Positions 34,398-46,105 of a DNA stretch of 64,000 nucleotides are shown here, piece after piece. Each line of letters begins with the position of its first letter. Within the stretch, counting starts at the first letter, position 1. The notes below the pieces were generated by a model. That model saw only the letters and a list, made by a program, of their open reading frames with translations, was not told where the DNA came from and made no database searches. The stretch is from Dendrolimus kikuchii (lineage: Eukaryota > Arthropoda > Insecta > Lepidoptera > Lasiocampidae). The position numbers and the translations under genes are program-made. The DNA is taken from the NCBI GenBank assembly GCA_019925095.2, contig CM034395.1, forward strand, positions 11,763,713-11,827,712, given 5' to 3'.

Positions 34398-34935
34398 TAA
34401 TTCGGGTAACTTATCGCTGGCACCTAAGTTAAAGGTTAGGACGTAAAAAGAACAATAAAACTACCTCAAACATTAAGTCAATGGTCCATTGACCTCTAAA
34501 ATAGTCTACAATACTCGTGGTTCGACGGTCAATTACGAAAGGCTAAAACCGGTCATCTGCTGAGGCCTAAAGCCGTCTGCAATGGCCGAGGGTAGTGGCA
34601 AGGAAATGCCCCGCGTTTCGCGGAACACAACTTTGTGGCGCCGCCTTGGCGGACTACAGTTTATTTACATGGAATTCGAATAAATTATAAGTTGTTTTTA
34701 GAATCCATTTTATGTCCACAGAAATTGTTACTCTAGGCTGTCATATAAATGGAAATGTCTTTTAATCGACAATATAAGTAGTTGCAAGTGTATTATTTAG
34801 CGAAGCATTCTACACAGTTGACGAATATGTAAAAGCCATAAAAAAATATATAGATAAATTGTTATTATAGGAATGAATCTGTTCTCATCGAGACTTTATA
34901 CGCAAAAATTAGTATTGTGTTGATAATATAATATA
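34398..34935. other. Non-coding DNA with one GC-richer patch
   Basis: No open frame or recognisable repeat was found. The patch 34550-34650 is more GC-rich than its surroundings (ggcctaaagccgtctgcaat, then tgtggcgccgcc) and cannot be placed. Confidence 0.4.
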
Positions 34936-35437
34936 CTAGGGTATGCCCGCGACTTCATCCACGCCTTATTTGAAATTCCCGGGATACAAAGTTTCGCAGC
35001 ATTTAAAAAAATAATGTAAGCATGTAAGTAAGTAAGATATGTATCGTTTTACTAGAAACTGCGTCGGAATAAGCTAATTTTAATGCATCCGAACAACTTC
35101 AAACCGCTCTCGGGAAAATTCCCGCGGGATTCCCGAAATAAAAAGTGTCACACATATTATTACATTAAATTTGGTATCCATATATAAAAAAATCACATTA
35201 GAAATGTTTTTTTTAATCTGGCCATTTTAAATAATTTCCAGAAAAAATCCTGCGGGACTCCCGGGATAAAAAGTAGCACAGAGTTTAAGTCTAAGAATTA
35301 GCAGTCTATCAGCGAAAACCGCATCGAAATCGGCTTAGTAGTTTTTACGTGAATCTCGAACAAACAGACAAGGAATCTGAAAAAAGTTGCATCGCGTTTC
35401 CATCGTTTATATAATCTACTCTAGTTGTTTTTTTAAA
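34936..35437 (-). mobile_element. Helitron-like repeat H2, reversed copy
   Basis: The left end CTAG-ggtatgcccgcgacttc is the complement of the gaagtcgcgggcat...CTAG terminus, and the right part complements the agattatataaacgatgg segment of the copy at 25950. Inside are cgggattcccg-type words. The 3' end abuts a T after CTAG on the sense strand, as Helitrons do. Confidence 0.6.
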
Positions 35438-37876
35438 TAGCTCTAATGTACAAACAAGGCATGTTTAGAATTTTATAATATTATAGATTTGTATGCCATA
35501 AATTTTTTTTAATTGACTTGTAAATTATTGAAGTATACTATATATATATATATATATAAATAACATGTCATCTTATATGTATACGGCATGTTTTTGAGCA
35601 TATATTATTGATGGATATTACAATCGTTATTCTTAGCAACGCATTCTTAGAAAACATAAATAAAAGGACTTAATTTGCCGTGGGGCAAGGAAAATTGTGG
35701 AATTTTCCTCAAAAAATTACAACCGAATCAATAAACATTGAGAAACTGTCAGGCTTCCTGACTTTATGATTCTAATAAAATAATTTGTAACTTTTGTTAG
35801 GAAACACTCAAATTATGTTGCCACAACTCAACCAATTGAAACCTTTGAAAGTTAACGCTTTGTGATAAGGTATCCGGAAATTTATGAATTGTTTCCAACA
35901 TAATATTCATACTATACATATACTTCTTGCGAAATTCAAATTCTTTTATCGATACATATAAAGTAATAACAAGAAAAACATCTTTTGCTCAAAAATTTTA
36001 CAAATTTATTAGTGGAGTATTTATATTAAATTCAAAATGGAAACTGAAAACCTTATAAAACCATTTTAGATTGTAACCTCAATAACTTAATTTACACTCA
36101 GATACACACTGAAGACATTCAGTTTCGTTTAAATGACACATAAACATACACACGCTTAATTATACAAACACTTATACAATGGACCAAATTTTCAAATGAT
36201 TATATTTTAATTAATACTTTACAAAAGGGGAAGGTCAGGAATTCCACAGTACGGGTTTTTTTTTATCAGTTTGGGCTCTTGTCTTGTCTTCCGCTTCTTA
36301 GCTTTGTAATTCGTCATATTTTGTATTAACTTTAAATTTAAGTCTTACAATTATTTATAGCATTTTAAAGGTTACGCAAAAAAATGTTACTTTACTTTTG
36401 TATTTTAGGGAGAAAAGAAATAAACATTATTATTATTATTATAATAATGATTTATTGCATTAATAAAAATAGTAGTTACATGTGTAAAAACTGGTGATGT
36501 GCGTGCCTGGACTTGAAACATGGTTAGTTTAAGGTTCTGTATTAATTAAAATCTTTCAGTGTTTTTTCCACTTAGTCACAAAACCCTAATAAGCGCGTAA
36601 ACAGATATACCTTATATACTCAAAACTAGTTGATATAAACATAAATGGTACAATTATATATTTTTTAAAACATTGACCATTTTAATATTTTTCAGAATTT
36701 TTAACTCCATAAATAAAAACGTGAGAGAGAAATTCCTTTTACAATTTTAAAATCGCATAATCTTCCTTTTATTGAATGAAATAAAGAAAAACACTATTGT
36801 GTAGTGGTTTACAAAAGATACCTTCCATCCCAATTTCATGTATATCAAGATAAATGGACAGACGAACGGACATGGGCACCGGCAGCAGGGTATTAGGGGG
36901 TGCATTTTCATCCCCCTGCCAGGAAAGAAAATACATAGAAAAAATACATTTTAAAATTAAATTACTGTTTGAATATAAACTGGAGGCGTCTAGGTTGCTG
37001 TCTAACTTTGTTTATCATCCTTTAATTTAATATGCTTCTCTTCTCTTTTGCTGTGAACACTGAACATACACAGGCCGCTTAGCCTCGCATCCTCCCATCG
37101 TTGAGCGATTCCACGTCTTGACATGGAACGAGATAATTATATGTTCAATGGTACATATTGTTGCTGGAGTATATTAGTTAAAAGTACAATGTGTACATGC
37201 AAATGGAAACAGCGCCCATGCGAACCGATATGACGTTTTTATGAAAATGTCATTTACGGAACCCTAAGAAACAGTAAATACATAATTATAATAATATCAT
37301 TTCTTAACATTGTCTAATAAATTCGCGTATTAAGAACATAAAACTTTATTCGAACGTTATAAGTGCCCAATTCTAAAGCTTGCTAATAAAGCAGGGTTTT
37401 TTTCATATTATGAAATGTCAGAATTATAAGGTTAAGCGAGGGTTGTTTCTCGTGTATTGTAAGCGTGTCTACCTTATTAGAAAGAGAGAGCTATACTGGA
37501 AATAAGGGGTGGTGCTTTTGGTGCTAACGGTGCAAGTCTCTGGCACTAGTAATCCTTAAGCCGGCGTTGCCGTTGGTCGCGTGCAAGCCTTTCAGCCTAT
37601 GTTACATATAAAACTTTTCACGGAATCTCGGGAACGTACAACGCGTTTTCCATACTGGTCGTTTCCTTAATCACTTTATTGCGTGTGCTGAATGCAATTT
37701 AAGAATAAATTTTGTTTGTTTTATGGTCTATTATGTCTTATAAAATATAGCATAATATTCCTGTTTTCCAAGTTATCTAAATAAAGTTTATATCGTACTA
37801 TAAATATTAACAATTTTTTGATGTGTTGTCGGCGAAAATCTAAATATGCAGCATACATTACATTTTAAAATTGTGA
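35438..37876. other. AT-rich non-coding DNA
   Basis: No gene was found. It has a (TA)n run near 35540-35560 and an (ATT)n run near 36428-36450. The stretch 37490-37640 is somewhat GC-richer (cggcgttgccgttggtcgcg) and lies 350-500 bp before the first recognised exon, so it could be part of a promoter or 5' UTR, but nothing fixes this. Confidence 0.4.
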
Positions 37877-37891
37877 CTTGGCGCCCAACGT
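37877..37891 (+). repeat. Retroelement primer-binding-like motif
   Basis: ttggcgcccaacgtg resembles the primer binding site that follows the 5' LTR of many gypsy-like retroelements, and an aataaag polyadenylation-like word lies about 100 bp upstream. It may be all that is left of an LTR element just before the signal-peptide exon. There is no second line of evidence. Confidence 0.3.
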
Positions 37892-37982
37892 GTGATTGCA
37901 AATTCATGGGTCATATTGCTTGCAGCGTATATTGATTGGATTTCCTAGAAAAGCACCTAAAGTCAATCAAATAATATTCGAT

Positions 37983-38085
37983 ATGACTTTTATTTGTCAC
38001 CTTAGTTTGTTGAGCAGTGGCAGATTGTTATTAGCAATATTGGTATTGGATTGGTTATTAGCAGGTACAACACATGCTACCACAC
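37983..38085 (+). CDS. DIP-like gene, exon 1: signal peptide
   Basis: The ATG at 37983 is the first in a frame closed by TGA at 37893-37895. It opens 34 codons ending at a GTAAGT donor (38086), leaving phase 1. The product is a classic signal peptide: a short polar start, a hydrophobic core (LLLAILVLDWLLAG) and a small-residue cleavage region (THATT). Phase 1 fits the Ig1 exon at 52326 exactly, the split codon becoming His35. A possible acceptor (TTGCAG) at 37920-37925 suggests that a 5' UTR exon exists upstream. Membership in the gene is inferred from phase, strand and fit, across a 14.2-kb intron; another signal exon could be the true one. Confidence 0.6.
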
Positions 38086-38696
38086 GTAAGTTATTAATTG
38101 TTTTTTTTTAAATAATTGTGTATTTAATGTGTAACAGTAATAGATATTTTATTGTTGTCTTTAAAAATATATGAATATAATATTATTTATATTACAATCA
38201 AGCAATATGTTTATTGTATTTGTATATCAGCTTTCGTTAAGAATAAAAATATTTATCTTCTAACTTTATTCTTATAAATATAACAAAATTTGTTTGTTAA
38301 ACAAACAATAATTTTATGAAAATTTAATATGTTTTAATATGTTATACTAATGGAGTAAGAATATAATAACTACAGTTTTATAATTTAAACTCAATTAGTT
38401 CGTTTAAAAAGTCAAAATATTAGATAATGTATTTTGAAATACGACTAACTAAGAATACATTATTAGTAACTTAATATCATTAACTAGAAATATATTTGTT
38501 TAACGTAACTATTATCTACATTTCAAACGAATTAAACATTTGTTCAGACGTATACACAATGAGGCTTCGCTGTGACGTAACTTAAATACATAATAAGGAT
38601 AAATACGAAGGGAAATTATATCATTTAATTTTATGTATATTACAATAAATTTGTTATCATTATAATGTGCCGAAGAAGTTTTCAAAATAAATAATT
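38086..38696. other. Start of intron 1, AT-rich
   Basis: Extremely AT-rich DNA without a recognised repeat. Confidence 0.4.
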
Positions 38697-38943
38697 AATC
38701 GGCAGACAAACACACCTATTGTAGGTATATCTCCAAGTTAAGCAAGTTGCATTCGTGTTATGGGTAATTTATAATGGACCACTCTGGGGCTAATCACAGA
38801 CACGCAGACCATAGTAAATAACGGAAAGTTCGTTTACGAAATTTACTATGCCAGGACTCGAACCAGGAGCCTCTACGTTGCAGTGAGGTATGCCGACAAA
38901 GATTTAGCCCACTCAACCACACAGACCGTCGCAATATATACAA
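38697..38943 (-). mobile_element. tRNA-derived SINE, family S, copy 2
   Basis: The reverse complement shows an A-box-like tggttgagtggg followed by a near-consensus B box (ggttcgagtcc), then the aaatttcgtaaacgaac body and a tail, parallel to 54667-54904. This copy keeps the better B box of the three, although it lies antisense in intron 1. Confidence 0.75.
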
Positions 38944-40339
38944 GTATAAACTATTTAAAATGTAGATAAGAAAATTTCAAAATAATGTAACGTCAATATA
39001 AAATTCATCCAATAATGTGTTTGAGAGATACAAGCAGGTTCTGAGAGTCACGGAGATATAATATGTTTTGTTGTGAAAATATAACGTCATGTGGAAGAAC
39101 TGCGTTAGGTACTCCCGCATTCGCCTTCACGTCCGTGATGTAGCAGACAATCTACGATATAATCACTTACGCTGGTACAGTCACATCATACACTAAGCCT
39201 AAAATTGACGATATGAGGAATGATGTTCGTGCTAATAGTTTAATAAAGAATGCCGAAGAGTGCGTAAATTGGTGAAGTAAAAGTAGGAAAGCGGACCACT
39301 GGTCATGAAGCAGACGCTTCGAATGCAACCAGAATTTAACACTTACGTATGACGAGAAAATGCATAAAATATTTTTCAATCATAAAAAGGCATTATTTCA
39401 TTGTATATATTTCATAACTTAAAAAAAGATCTCAAAAAATATTGTTCAAATCAATTTTCATTGAGAGTATTTTGGAAGCTCTACTATCTCAAATTATTTC
39501 TCAGAAGTTTCCACCACATACTTCAAAAGTTAGAAAGGAGGAAACCCATTGAAATAAATGAAAAAGTCATGGACGCATGTGTATGAAACGTTTTATATCA
39601 AAAATGAAAGGTATCCTCAGAATATCGGGCCATAGTACACGTGTTCACGTAATTAATTAAGTAATGCACTACATTTATTGATATAGTGCATGTTTAATAT
39701 TACAAATGGATACTAAAATATTATTTTACTGTACAATACTATAGACAAATACTAGAAAAATAAAGTATATTACGTAAGAACAAAATTTAAATTAAAAAAA
39801 ATACCCAGGTCAGAAGAGACCTTTTCAAAGCTGCGCAGACTTTTTGGAAAGTAATGTATTAAGCATTACCATTTACCACCAACGTATTATAATTTTACGA
39901 GTAGTTATAAATTATGTATGTTATGTTTATAGTGGGCCTAAAAAAATTAAATAAATGAAGGATCGCAAGGGTTCCTCAAAGGAGAAAAACATACCCTGTT
40001 TTCTTTATTAGGCAACGCGACGGAACCATAAAAAGAATTTAATTGAAAAGTGTTAAAAGTATTTTTGTTGAAAATATTTTAAAACTCTCCAAGTTTTATT
40101 CAGAATTTCCAACATAAATTTGAAAATTACAGGGGTTACAGTTTTAATATTTGACTAAAGATACCCAACATGACTATGTGCACTGAAAAATTTATTTCAT
40201 TCCTTACTTACACGTGTAGTGGTCAGATCCAGTCTTTATTTTTTTCTCAATTTCAATGCATAATTTTACAGTACCTTACAGATTACACCTCCTTGTCAAA
40301 TTTCATACATGTAGACCCAGTAGTATTCGAGAAAAATGG
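38944..40339. other. Intron 1 non-coding DNA
   Basis: No exon or family member was recognised. The open frames at 39167-39379 and 39401-39586 have no domain. Confidence 0.4.
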
Positions 40340-41220
40340 CTGTAAGATATTTTTTTATTGTCTGAAGCAGGCAAACAGGCAGACAGCCCATCCGATGGAA
40401 AGTGGTTACCGTCGTCTATGGACGCTTGCAACACCATGGGTGTCGTTAACGCGTTGCCGACCTCTAATGTTGCGGTCACACTAACGGGAAATGCCGTTAA
40501 TTATCGCGATGACGGACATTTAACGTAGGCGTAGCCACGACTTAACGCGATAATTCGACAACGGCATTCACATTTCCGTTTGACGTTAGGCGATAGCTCA
40601 ACTGGCGGGTACATCAGAGATTAATGCGAGAGTTAATGCATTGAAGCGGCCACACTACGTATATCAGTGTGCACCATGAGCGTGGCGGGGTTGCATGTGT
40701 TTGTCTTCGTTAAATACGTACTATGGTTGTGAAGTGGTGGAACGAGAAAGTCATTGCGTTTCTCGGGTTCTGCAAGTAGAGTCATATTTGTGGGAACTGA
40801 GACGCAAAAGTATCATAAGTCATGCATCTCAAAATGATGCAAGTATAAAATATATTCATATAATAAAAATTTACACTTATCAAATATAAAGTAGCACCGT
40901 GAACGTCCATCTTCCTTGAAATACAAGAACATTAGCGCCAATTTTATCGCGTTAATAATTAAATGCAATATTTATCGCCATGATAGGTATTGACGTTAAC
41001 GTTAGTATGGCCCCAGCATAAAAAAATTATTACGCCCTTCGTAAAGAACCACATGCCACAGCGCAGAGAGAAAACCGTGGTGGGAAGTTCCCTCTAGATG
41101 ATTATTGTAGGTACGTGGAATAAATGTTCTAGGAACCGTTGAGTAGTTCAGCGTGGGAGCTCAAGTAAATAGGGGTGAATATCCAGATAATGGCAAGCGG
41201 TGTGGTTATAAAAATGAAGC
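40340..41220 (-). mobile_element. Jockey-like LINE, 3' fragment, split by a DNA transposon
   Basis: The T-run near 40350 and the block cagcccatccgatggaaagt mark the LINE tail. To the right, minus-strand translation of 41025-41160 gives a broken version of the post-RT C-terminus (an RFLEHLFHVPTII-like block). The two parts match 17041-17230 in order and are separated by the 551-bp element at 40468-41018. Confidence 0.7.
40468..41018. mobile_element. PIF/Harbinger-like element (551 bp)
   Basis: Terminal 19-bp inverted repeats (40468-40486 and 41000-41018) match at 15 positions and share cactaacg/catactaacg. TAA flanks both ends (40465-40467 and 41019-41021), the 3-bp duplication usual for PIF/Harbinger. 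Inside, + strand translation from 40723 gives WWNEKVIAFLGFCK and, after a frame change, YLWELRRK. This resembles a MADF/Myb-like DNA-binding domain, the second protein encoded by such elements. It is internally deleted and non-autonomous. Confidence 0.75.
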
Positions 41221-41349
41221 CAGATCAAACAATCCTTCAGAACGCTCCTCGTTGTATAAGCGGACGGACATGTTATGTTATATACTAATATACAGACGGA
41301 CGGACATGACGATTTCATAAGGGTTCCTTTTTTGCGAAATAGTAGTTTG

Positions 41350-41970
41350 TTACACGAGAGGTGAAAGTGACCTATTTAGGCATGAGATAATTTGTTGCAT
41401 GAGCGTAACGAGGGCGCTAATAGTTCGAATGTCTAAATATGCCTTTCATCCGATGTTAATACTCTGCTTTCCATTTCAAATATGAGAAAAGTACGCTTGT
41501 GGTTGCCTGATCACAGGAATGAAAACAGTACTTTTCGTCTCTGGGAAATGATTTGCCCTACTGGCAAAAAATTTAAAAACTGCAAAACATAGATGCGACT
41601 CATATCCCCTTTTTTATACTTATAAATTACTTTTCCCTTAATTGTTGTTGTTATTTAATTTACATAGTTTTGAGCTCAATGTTTACTATCATCAGTGATA
41701 AAAAATACTGGCTGGTAGAATGCCACAGAAAAAGAAATTTACTTGATATTTCATAATATGTGACAATAAATGAGTTCATCAGACTTAGACATGGATTTAA
41801 TGCCTGATATCATTAGAAAAGTAGTTGTTTGTTTAACTAATCAGTTAATTTAATTTCCTCATATTCGAAATGAAAAGCAGAATGTTAATCGAATTTTTAG
41901 CGCTTTCGCCACACTTGTGCGCCAAACCATCTCATTTCTAAATAAGTCGCTTTCACTTCTCGTGTGATAA
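41350..41970. mobile_element. Fold-back DNA element with ~120-140-bp arms
   Basis: The left arm 41350-41490 (ttacacgagaggtgaaagtg onward) is the reverse complement of the right arm 41853-41970, matching through atgagataatttg, the gcgctaa block and catttcaaatatgag. The spacer is about 360 bp and non-coding. Such long arms fit a non-autonomous fold-back element. The exact duplication is unclear because the ends (ttacac and tatcacac) differ slightly. Confidence 0.75.
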
Positions 41971-42779
41971 TTTACTATAGAACACTAAAAATAACCTTGG
42001 AGTCTGAATGTTAATTCTAACTCGAGTAGGTACGTCTCGAGGACAAAAAGATGTTCCCTCGTCATGTCTCGATTAATTACTTGCAACGATATCCTGCTCC
42101 ATGATTGTGTAATCAAGTCGGAAACCGCGAAGCCGTTCCGAGTGTAGCGCACATATTGTTTTTAAAACAATCTCGGGTTACAAAGCATAGTGGTTAAGTA
42201 TTGATCTGTGATAGAACCTTCAATAAATACAGGTCATTATTATTTCCAAAAAAAATATGTATAAGTCGTTTTGTTTGTTAAGGTGGCATTAGGGGCTTAT
42301 CTGATTGTTTGTAGTAGTTAAAGGTACTAACCATTCATTATGAATGTAAAGGGTTCTGTATGTCAGTAGTAGGTTGTGACAAAATTATTATTGTTGATTA
42401 GGTTTCATTAATGTGGAAGAATAATACTAGGAATGATAAAATCGGCCAGAATGCTAAAATGTAATTCTGAAAAATCTCCTATATAGGTATAGACTAAATA
42501 GCGCCATATGCGCTTTTTGGAATTTTTATATTTAAAACATTTCTTTAAAGTACAGTCAAAAATGGAAATGAACTATATCAATCAGTCTTTCAAGTTTTGA
42601 CTGAATTTGTGTGAAAAAGTTTACCGGGGAAAATCCCGCGGGAATATTCCCGGGAGTGTTTTAAAGTGGGTATTTATTATACATAAAAATTAGCTGATTA
42701 TCATGCGGGACTTTTTATATTCACCGAGATTTCCTAAGTTCGAAACCACGTGATATTAAGATTTGCTTGATATGACAGT
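41971..42779. other. Intron 1 non-coding DNA
   Basis: No family was assigned. At 42600-42660 there are words like cccgcgggaatattcccggg, reminiscent of the interior of the H2 repeat. Confidence 0.4.
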
Positions 42780-43524
42780 TTTTAACCGACTTCAAAAAAA
42801 GGAGGAGGTTCTCAATTCGTAGGGATTTCTTTTTTATGTATGTTCACCGATTACTCCGAGATTTATCATCCGATTTACGTTATTCTTTTTTTGTTCGACG
42901 CGAAATAGCTGCCATTTGGTCCCCTAAAAATTTAACATAGTTTGGCCCAGTACTTTTCATTTTATGATCATTTTTTATGAAAATTTTTCCATTCCGTTCC
43001 ATATGTACACCGATTACGCTAATATTTAGGATCCGATTTACGTGATTCTTATATAGTTTGATGCGTAATAGTTGCCATTTGGTCCCCTAAAAATTTAACA
43101 TAGTTTGGCCCAGTAGTTTTCATTTTACGAACATTTTTATATTCCCGTTTCTTGGGACTTATATTTTTTAAGGAGCGCGGCACCTTTCGTAGGTCTACTC
43201 ATACATAGCTAGCTAGACACTAAAATTAACAAATAAAATAAAAAAACTTCGTTTAAAAAAACCGACTTCAAAAACTAAAAAGTATAAAATAAGTTATTTC
43301 TAAAGCTAATATTATTAATATATATTATCTAAAACATCTTGAAGTCGGTGCAAAGTAAAACATAAAAATTACTATATTTTGAAAATTACTAAGCACCGAC
43401 TTTAAGATGTTTTATATAATATATATTAATAATAATAGCTTTAGACATAAGTTATTTTATACTTTTTTAGTTTTTTAGTTTTTGAAGTCGGTTTTTTTAA
43501 ATGAAGTTTTTTTTTATTTTTTAT
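42780..43524 (+). repeat. Dispersed repeat family P with a 163-bp duplication and a fold-back end
   Basis: Starts aaccgacttcaaaaaaagga and gaggttctcaattcg, as at 50031. A unit beginning caccgatta recurs at 42844 and 43007 (period 163 bp), with long identical stretches such as gccatttggtcccctaaaaa. The right end, 43231-43524, is a fold-back with arms of about 120 bp (aaaaccgacttcaaaaactaa against its complement). The unit differs from the 225-bp module in the copy at 24.1 kb. Confidence 0.75.
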
Positions 43525-43637
43525 GTTTAATAGACATCTTTAGCAGAACTCTTGTATTTTCGTACTAAAATATTGCCCTGCTGGAAATATCCTTTGATTT
43601 TAAATACTGGCAGAATCACTGTAATCTACTCGTACTT

Positions 43638-43676
43638 ACTCGTCAAACGTGGACGAAGTCGCGGGCATATCCTAGT
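43638..43676 (+). mobile_element. Helitron-like H2 3' end
   Basis: gtggacgaagtcgcgggcat followed by atcCTAGT matches the 3' ends of the H2 copies at 26306 and 34936. Upstream sequence does not match well, so only the tail is claimed. Confidence 0.5.
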
Positions 43677-44104
43677 TAAACATATGTTTGATCGGGAATT
43701 ATTTGTGCCACCAAATAGTCATATAGGATTTAAGAATTCTTCAGAGTATCTATTCTTCGCAAATAAAGATTCATTAATTCATTCATTCGTCCATGGTTAA
43801 TCGAAGGTTTTTATATCTTATTAGCTATTCACTTGTTTTACCATTGGTTGATTTTTGACATTACTTGTATGAAGCTTATGTCAAATGTTAACCAATAGTA
43901 CGGCAAATGAACAGTCGGTAAGACGTAGGAACCTACTATTAGTGAATATGACTGAGATATATATAAACTAAATAAATAAACTAAAAAATCAAAGCTACAC
44001 AATATTACGCAACTAATCTACAGCTATATATGTGATTAGACGGAAAATAATAAACCAAATCTTCATTCGTTAAAAATTCATTTTATGAGGACAAAGTATT
44101 TTTA

Positions 44105-44195
44105 TTTTTTATTGCTGAAGCTCAGCAGACAGAATGACTGCCCAACTGTGATGGAAAGTGATTACCGTCGTCTATGGACATTAGCAATACTAATA
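44105..44195 (-). mobile_element. Jockey-LINE/family A tail scrap
   Basis: A T-run, then ctcagcagacagaa and gtgattaccgtcgtctatgg. Only the shared LINE/SINE tail is left, so its parent family cannot be decided. Confidence 0.55.
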
Positions 44196-44241
44196 ACAAT
44201 TTAAATTTAGTAGTAAACAAACAAAGTGATAAAATATTCAT

Positions 44242-44531
44242 ACATACACATACATACATAACTTCACGCCATTTCCCTTGCGGGGTAGGCACGAACAACA
44301 GAGCGCCATTTAGGCTTATTCTTACACACTTCACTTGCTTCTTTGACATTCATAACTCTTGTCATGCACGCTCGTCTGTTCTTAAGGCTCCTGACATCAC
44401 CTTCTGCTAGTACACGATCAATTTGATCATGGAAGGTTTGACGTGGCCTTCCACGACTTCTGCATCCATCCACTTTTGCATTGTATATCTGTTTAGTCAT
44501 TCTTTCATCATGCATTCTTTTCACATGCCCG
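44242..44531 (-). mobile_element. RTE-type LINE 3' end, 290 bp, with target duplication
   Basis: Minus-strand translation (44524-44264) gives the typical LINE C-terminus with MTKQIYNAKVDG and RSRGRPRQTFHDQI, then the LKNRRACM block. The element ends on the left in a cata/caca repeat. A 10-bp direct repeat (aaatattcat) flanks it at 44232-44241 and 44532-44541. It is the longest of three related truncated insertions (the others at 14145 and 59473) and shows what they derive from. Confidence 0.85.
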
Positions 44532-44712
44532 AAATATTCATGTTACAATATAATTCTCATTTGGAGCCGTAAGTACTTAAAGGCTGCAATGACATACTAA
44601 ATGGCAATGTTTAGGCGCTATGTGAAGTATGAACCAATTATCACTCTGATAATGTAGCATTTAAGATTGTGTTTCAAAACTCTTTAAATATTTTTCGTAA
44701 ATACATGATAAT

Positions 44713-45100
44713 ACGCCAGCGGCTCCGTTCGCGTAGATTAAAAGTAGTCATAGTTTAAGTAATCAAAAAAGATAAAAAGTAGCCCCCTATTTCTTCAACT
44801 CACTATGAGTTGTATTTTTTGAATTTTGAACCAAAGGTATACAAAATTTTGAGCTGTTGTTACTTTAAAAATGAAGGATTTTCATCCCCTTTTTTATCCC
44901 CTTAGGAGTTGAATTTTCAAAAATCCTATGTTAGTGCGCACTTGCAGTATAGAAGGAACCCGTATGAAAATTTTCATGGTCCTAGCCCCAGTAGTTAGGG
45001 TTGTGCGTTGATATGTCAATTAATCAGTCAGTCAGTCAGTTAGTGAGGACAAGCATTTATAGATACGATTCTTCTATTTTTCTCGTTTCATGAACACAAC
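44713..45100. repeat. Dispersed repeat with (GTCA)n run
   Basis: Contains gaaaattttcatggtcctag, a ttgtgcgttgatatgtcaat segment and a cagtcagtcagtcag run. The layout is like widespread lepidopteran Helitron-like repeats, but no second copy is in this window, so this is a tentative call. Confidence 0.35.
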
Positions 45101-45599
45101 ATTTTTTAGACTATAGGATTTTTTGTTTAATATCAAATGAAACTCGTATTATAATATATCAAATATTATAATACTAGTAAAATATTAGATATTTATAGAA
45201 TGAATTATTGTAGATTGTGTGTCAAGTGTGAATTATCACCACTTTTGACGTGTAGTCAATTAGTGGGGCAGGACCGATGTAGGGAGCGCTTGTAATTTGC
45301 GAGTGACAGCGTCGGAAGTTAACAAGCCTAGTTTACAATACCCCACCATTTGAAAATAGTCCATAATCCCCACCTTTATTTAATGTTATAAATGCTCAAA
45401 TAAGTGAAAGTTACATATTTTAATACATCATTCGTTCTACCCTCGATTATTAATACGCGGCGTGCCTTTTTGATTAGTCAGCTCCGCTTTGCAAGATATT
45501 CTGCATACAGTATTGTAAGACGTGGTCTAGTAGTAGGTCACTTGGATACCCGGGAGTGCTATTCCATGTATAATCATATTAAGGTCTTATGTACAGATA

Positions 45600-46105
45600 T
45601 ATTCCTTAGGCTGGTGAATGAAGTGGCCGAACCGAACCGAACGAAGTGGGGCACCTCAGTACCAGCTGCTCCCACTCGACGGTTTAAAACCATTAAGTCC
45701 TAGAAGATACGATGGCGCTCTAAGCGCGTTCTACCGTCTGTATAATGGGGAGTGTTCTGAGGAGCTGTTTGGTTTGGTACCTACGTCGCCATTTTACTGC
45801 ACTGCTCGCCGGCGACTGGGAGTTCATCCACACTTCCTTGACACCTGGCAGTTATCCACTGTATGTAGCGCTCGCTCCTTTATGCCATACGTGAGCAAGC
45901 GTGGAATGAGCTCACTCCTGCGGTTTTCTCAGAGCGCTATAATATGGTGCTATTCAAAAAAGGCGTAAACAGATATTTAAAGTGTCAACGAGGTAGGCAA
46001 CGCATCGGCTCCCTTAGTGTTGCAGATGTCCATGGGCGACGGTAGCCACTTGCCATCAAGTGAACCCGTTTGATAGTTTGCCTGTAAGCAAACATAAAAG
46101 AAAGA
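45600..46105 (+). mobile_element. Jockey-like LINE, 3' end with tail
   Basis: Translation gives GAPQYQLLPLDG, then with a frame change FYRLYNGECSEELFGLVPTS and VHPHFLDTW, the post-RT C-terminus of jockey-like LINEs. The 3' UTR (tgttgcagatgtccatggg onward) runs to an A-rich end near 46090-46105. That UTR is the clearest + strand match to the tail of family A. Confidence 0.8.

Noticed and set aside
43823..43930. Possible small MITE with ~23-bp imperfect arms (ccattggttgattttt and its complement)
   Set aside because: Arms are short and mismatched and no second copy was found in the window.
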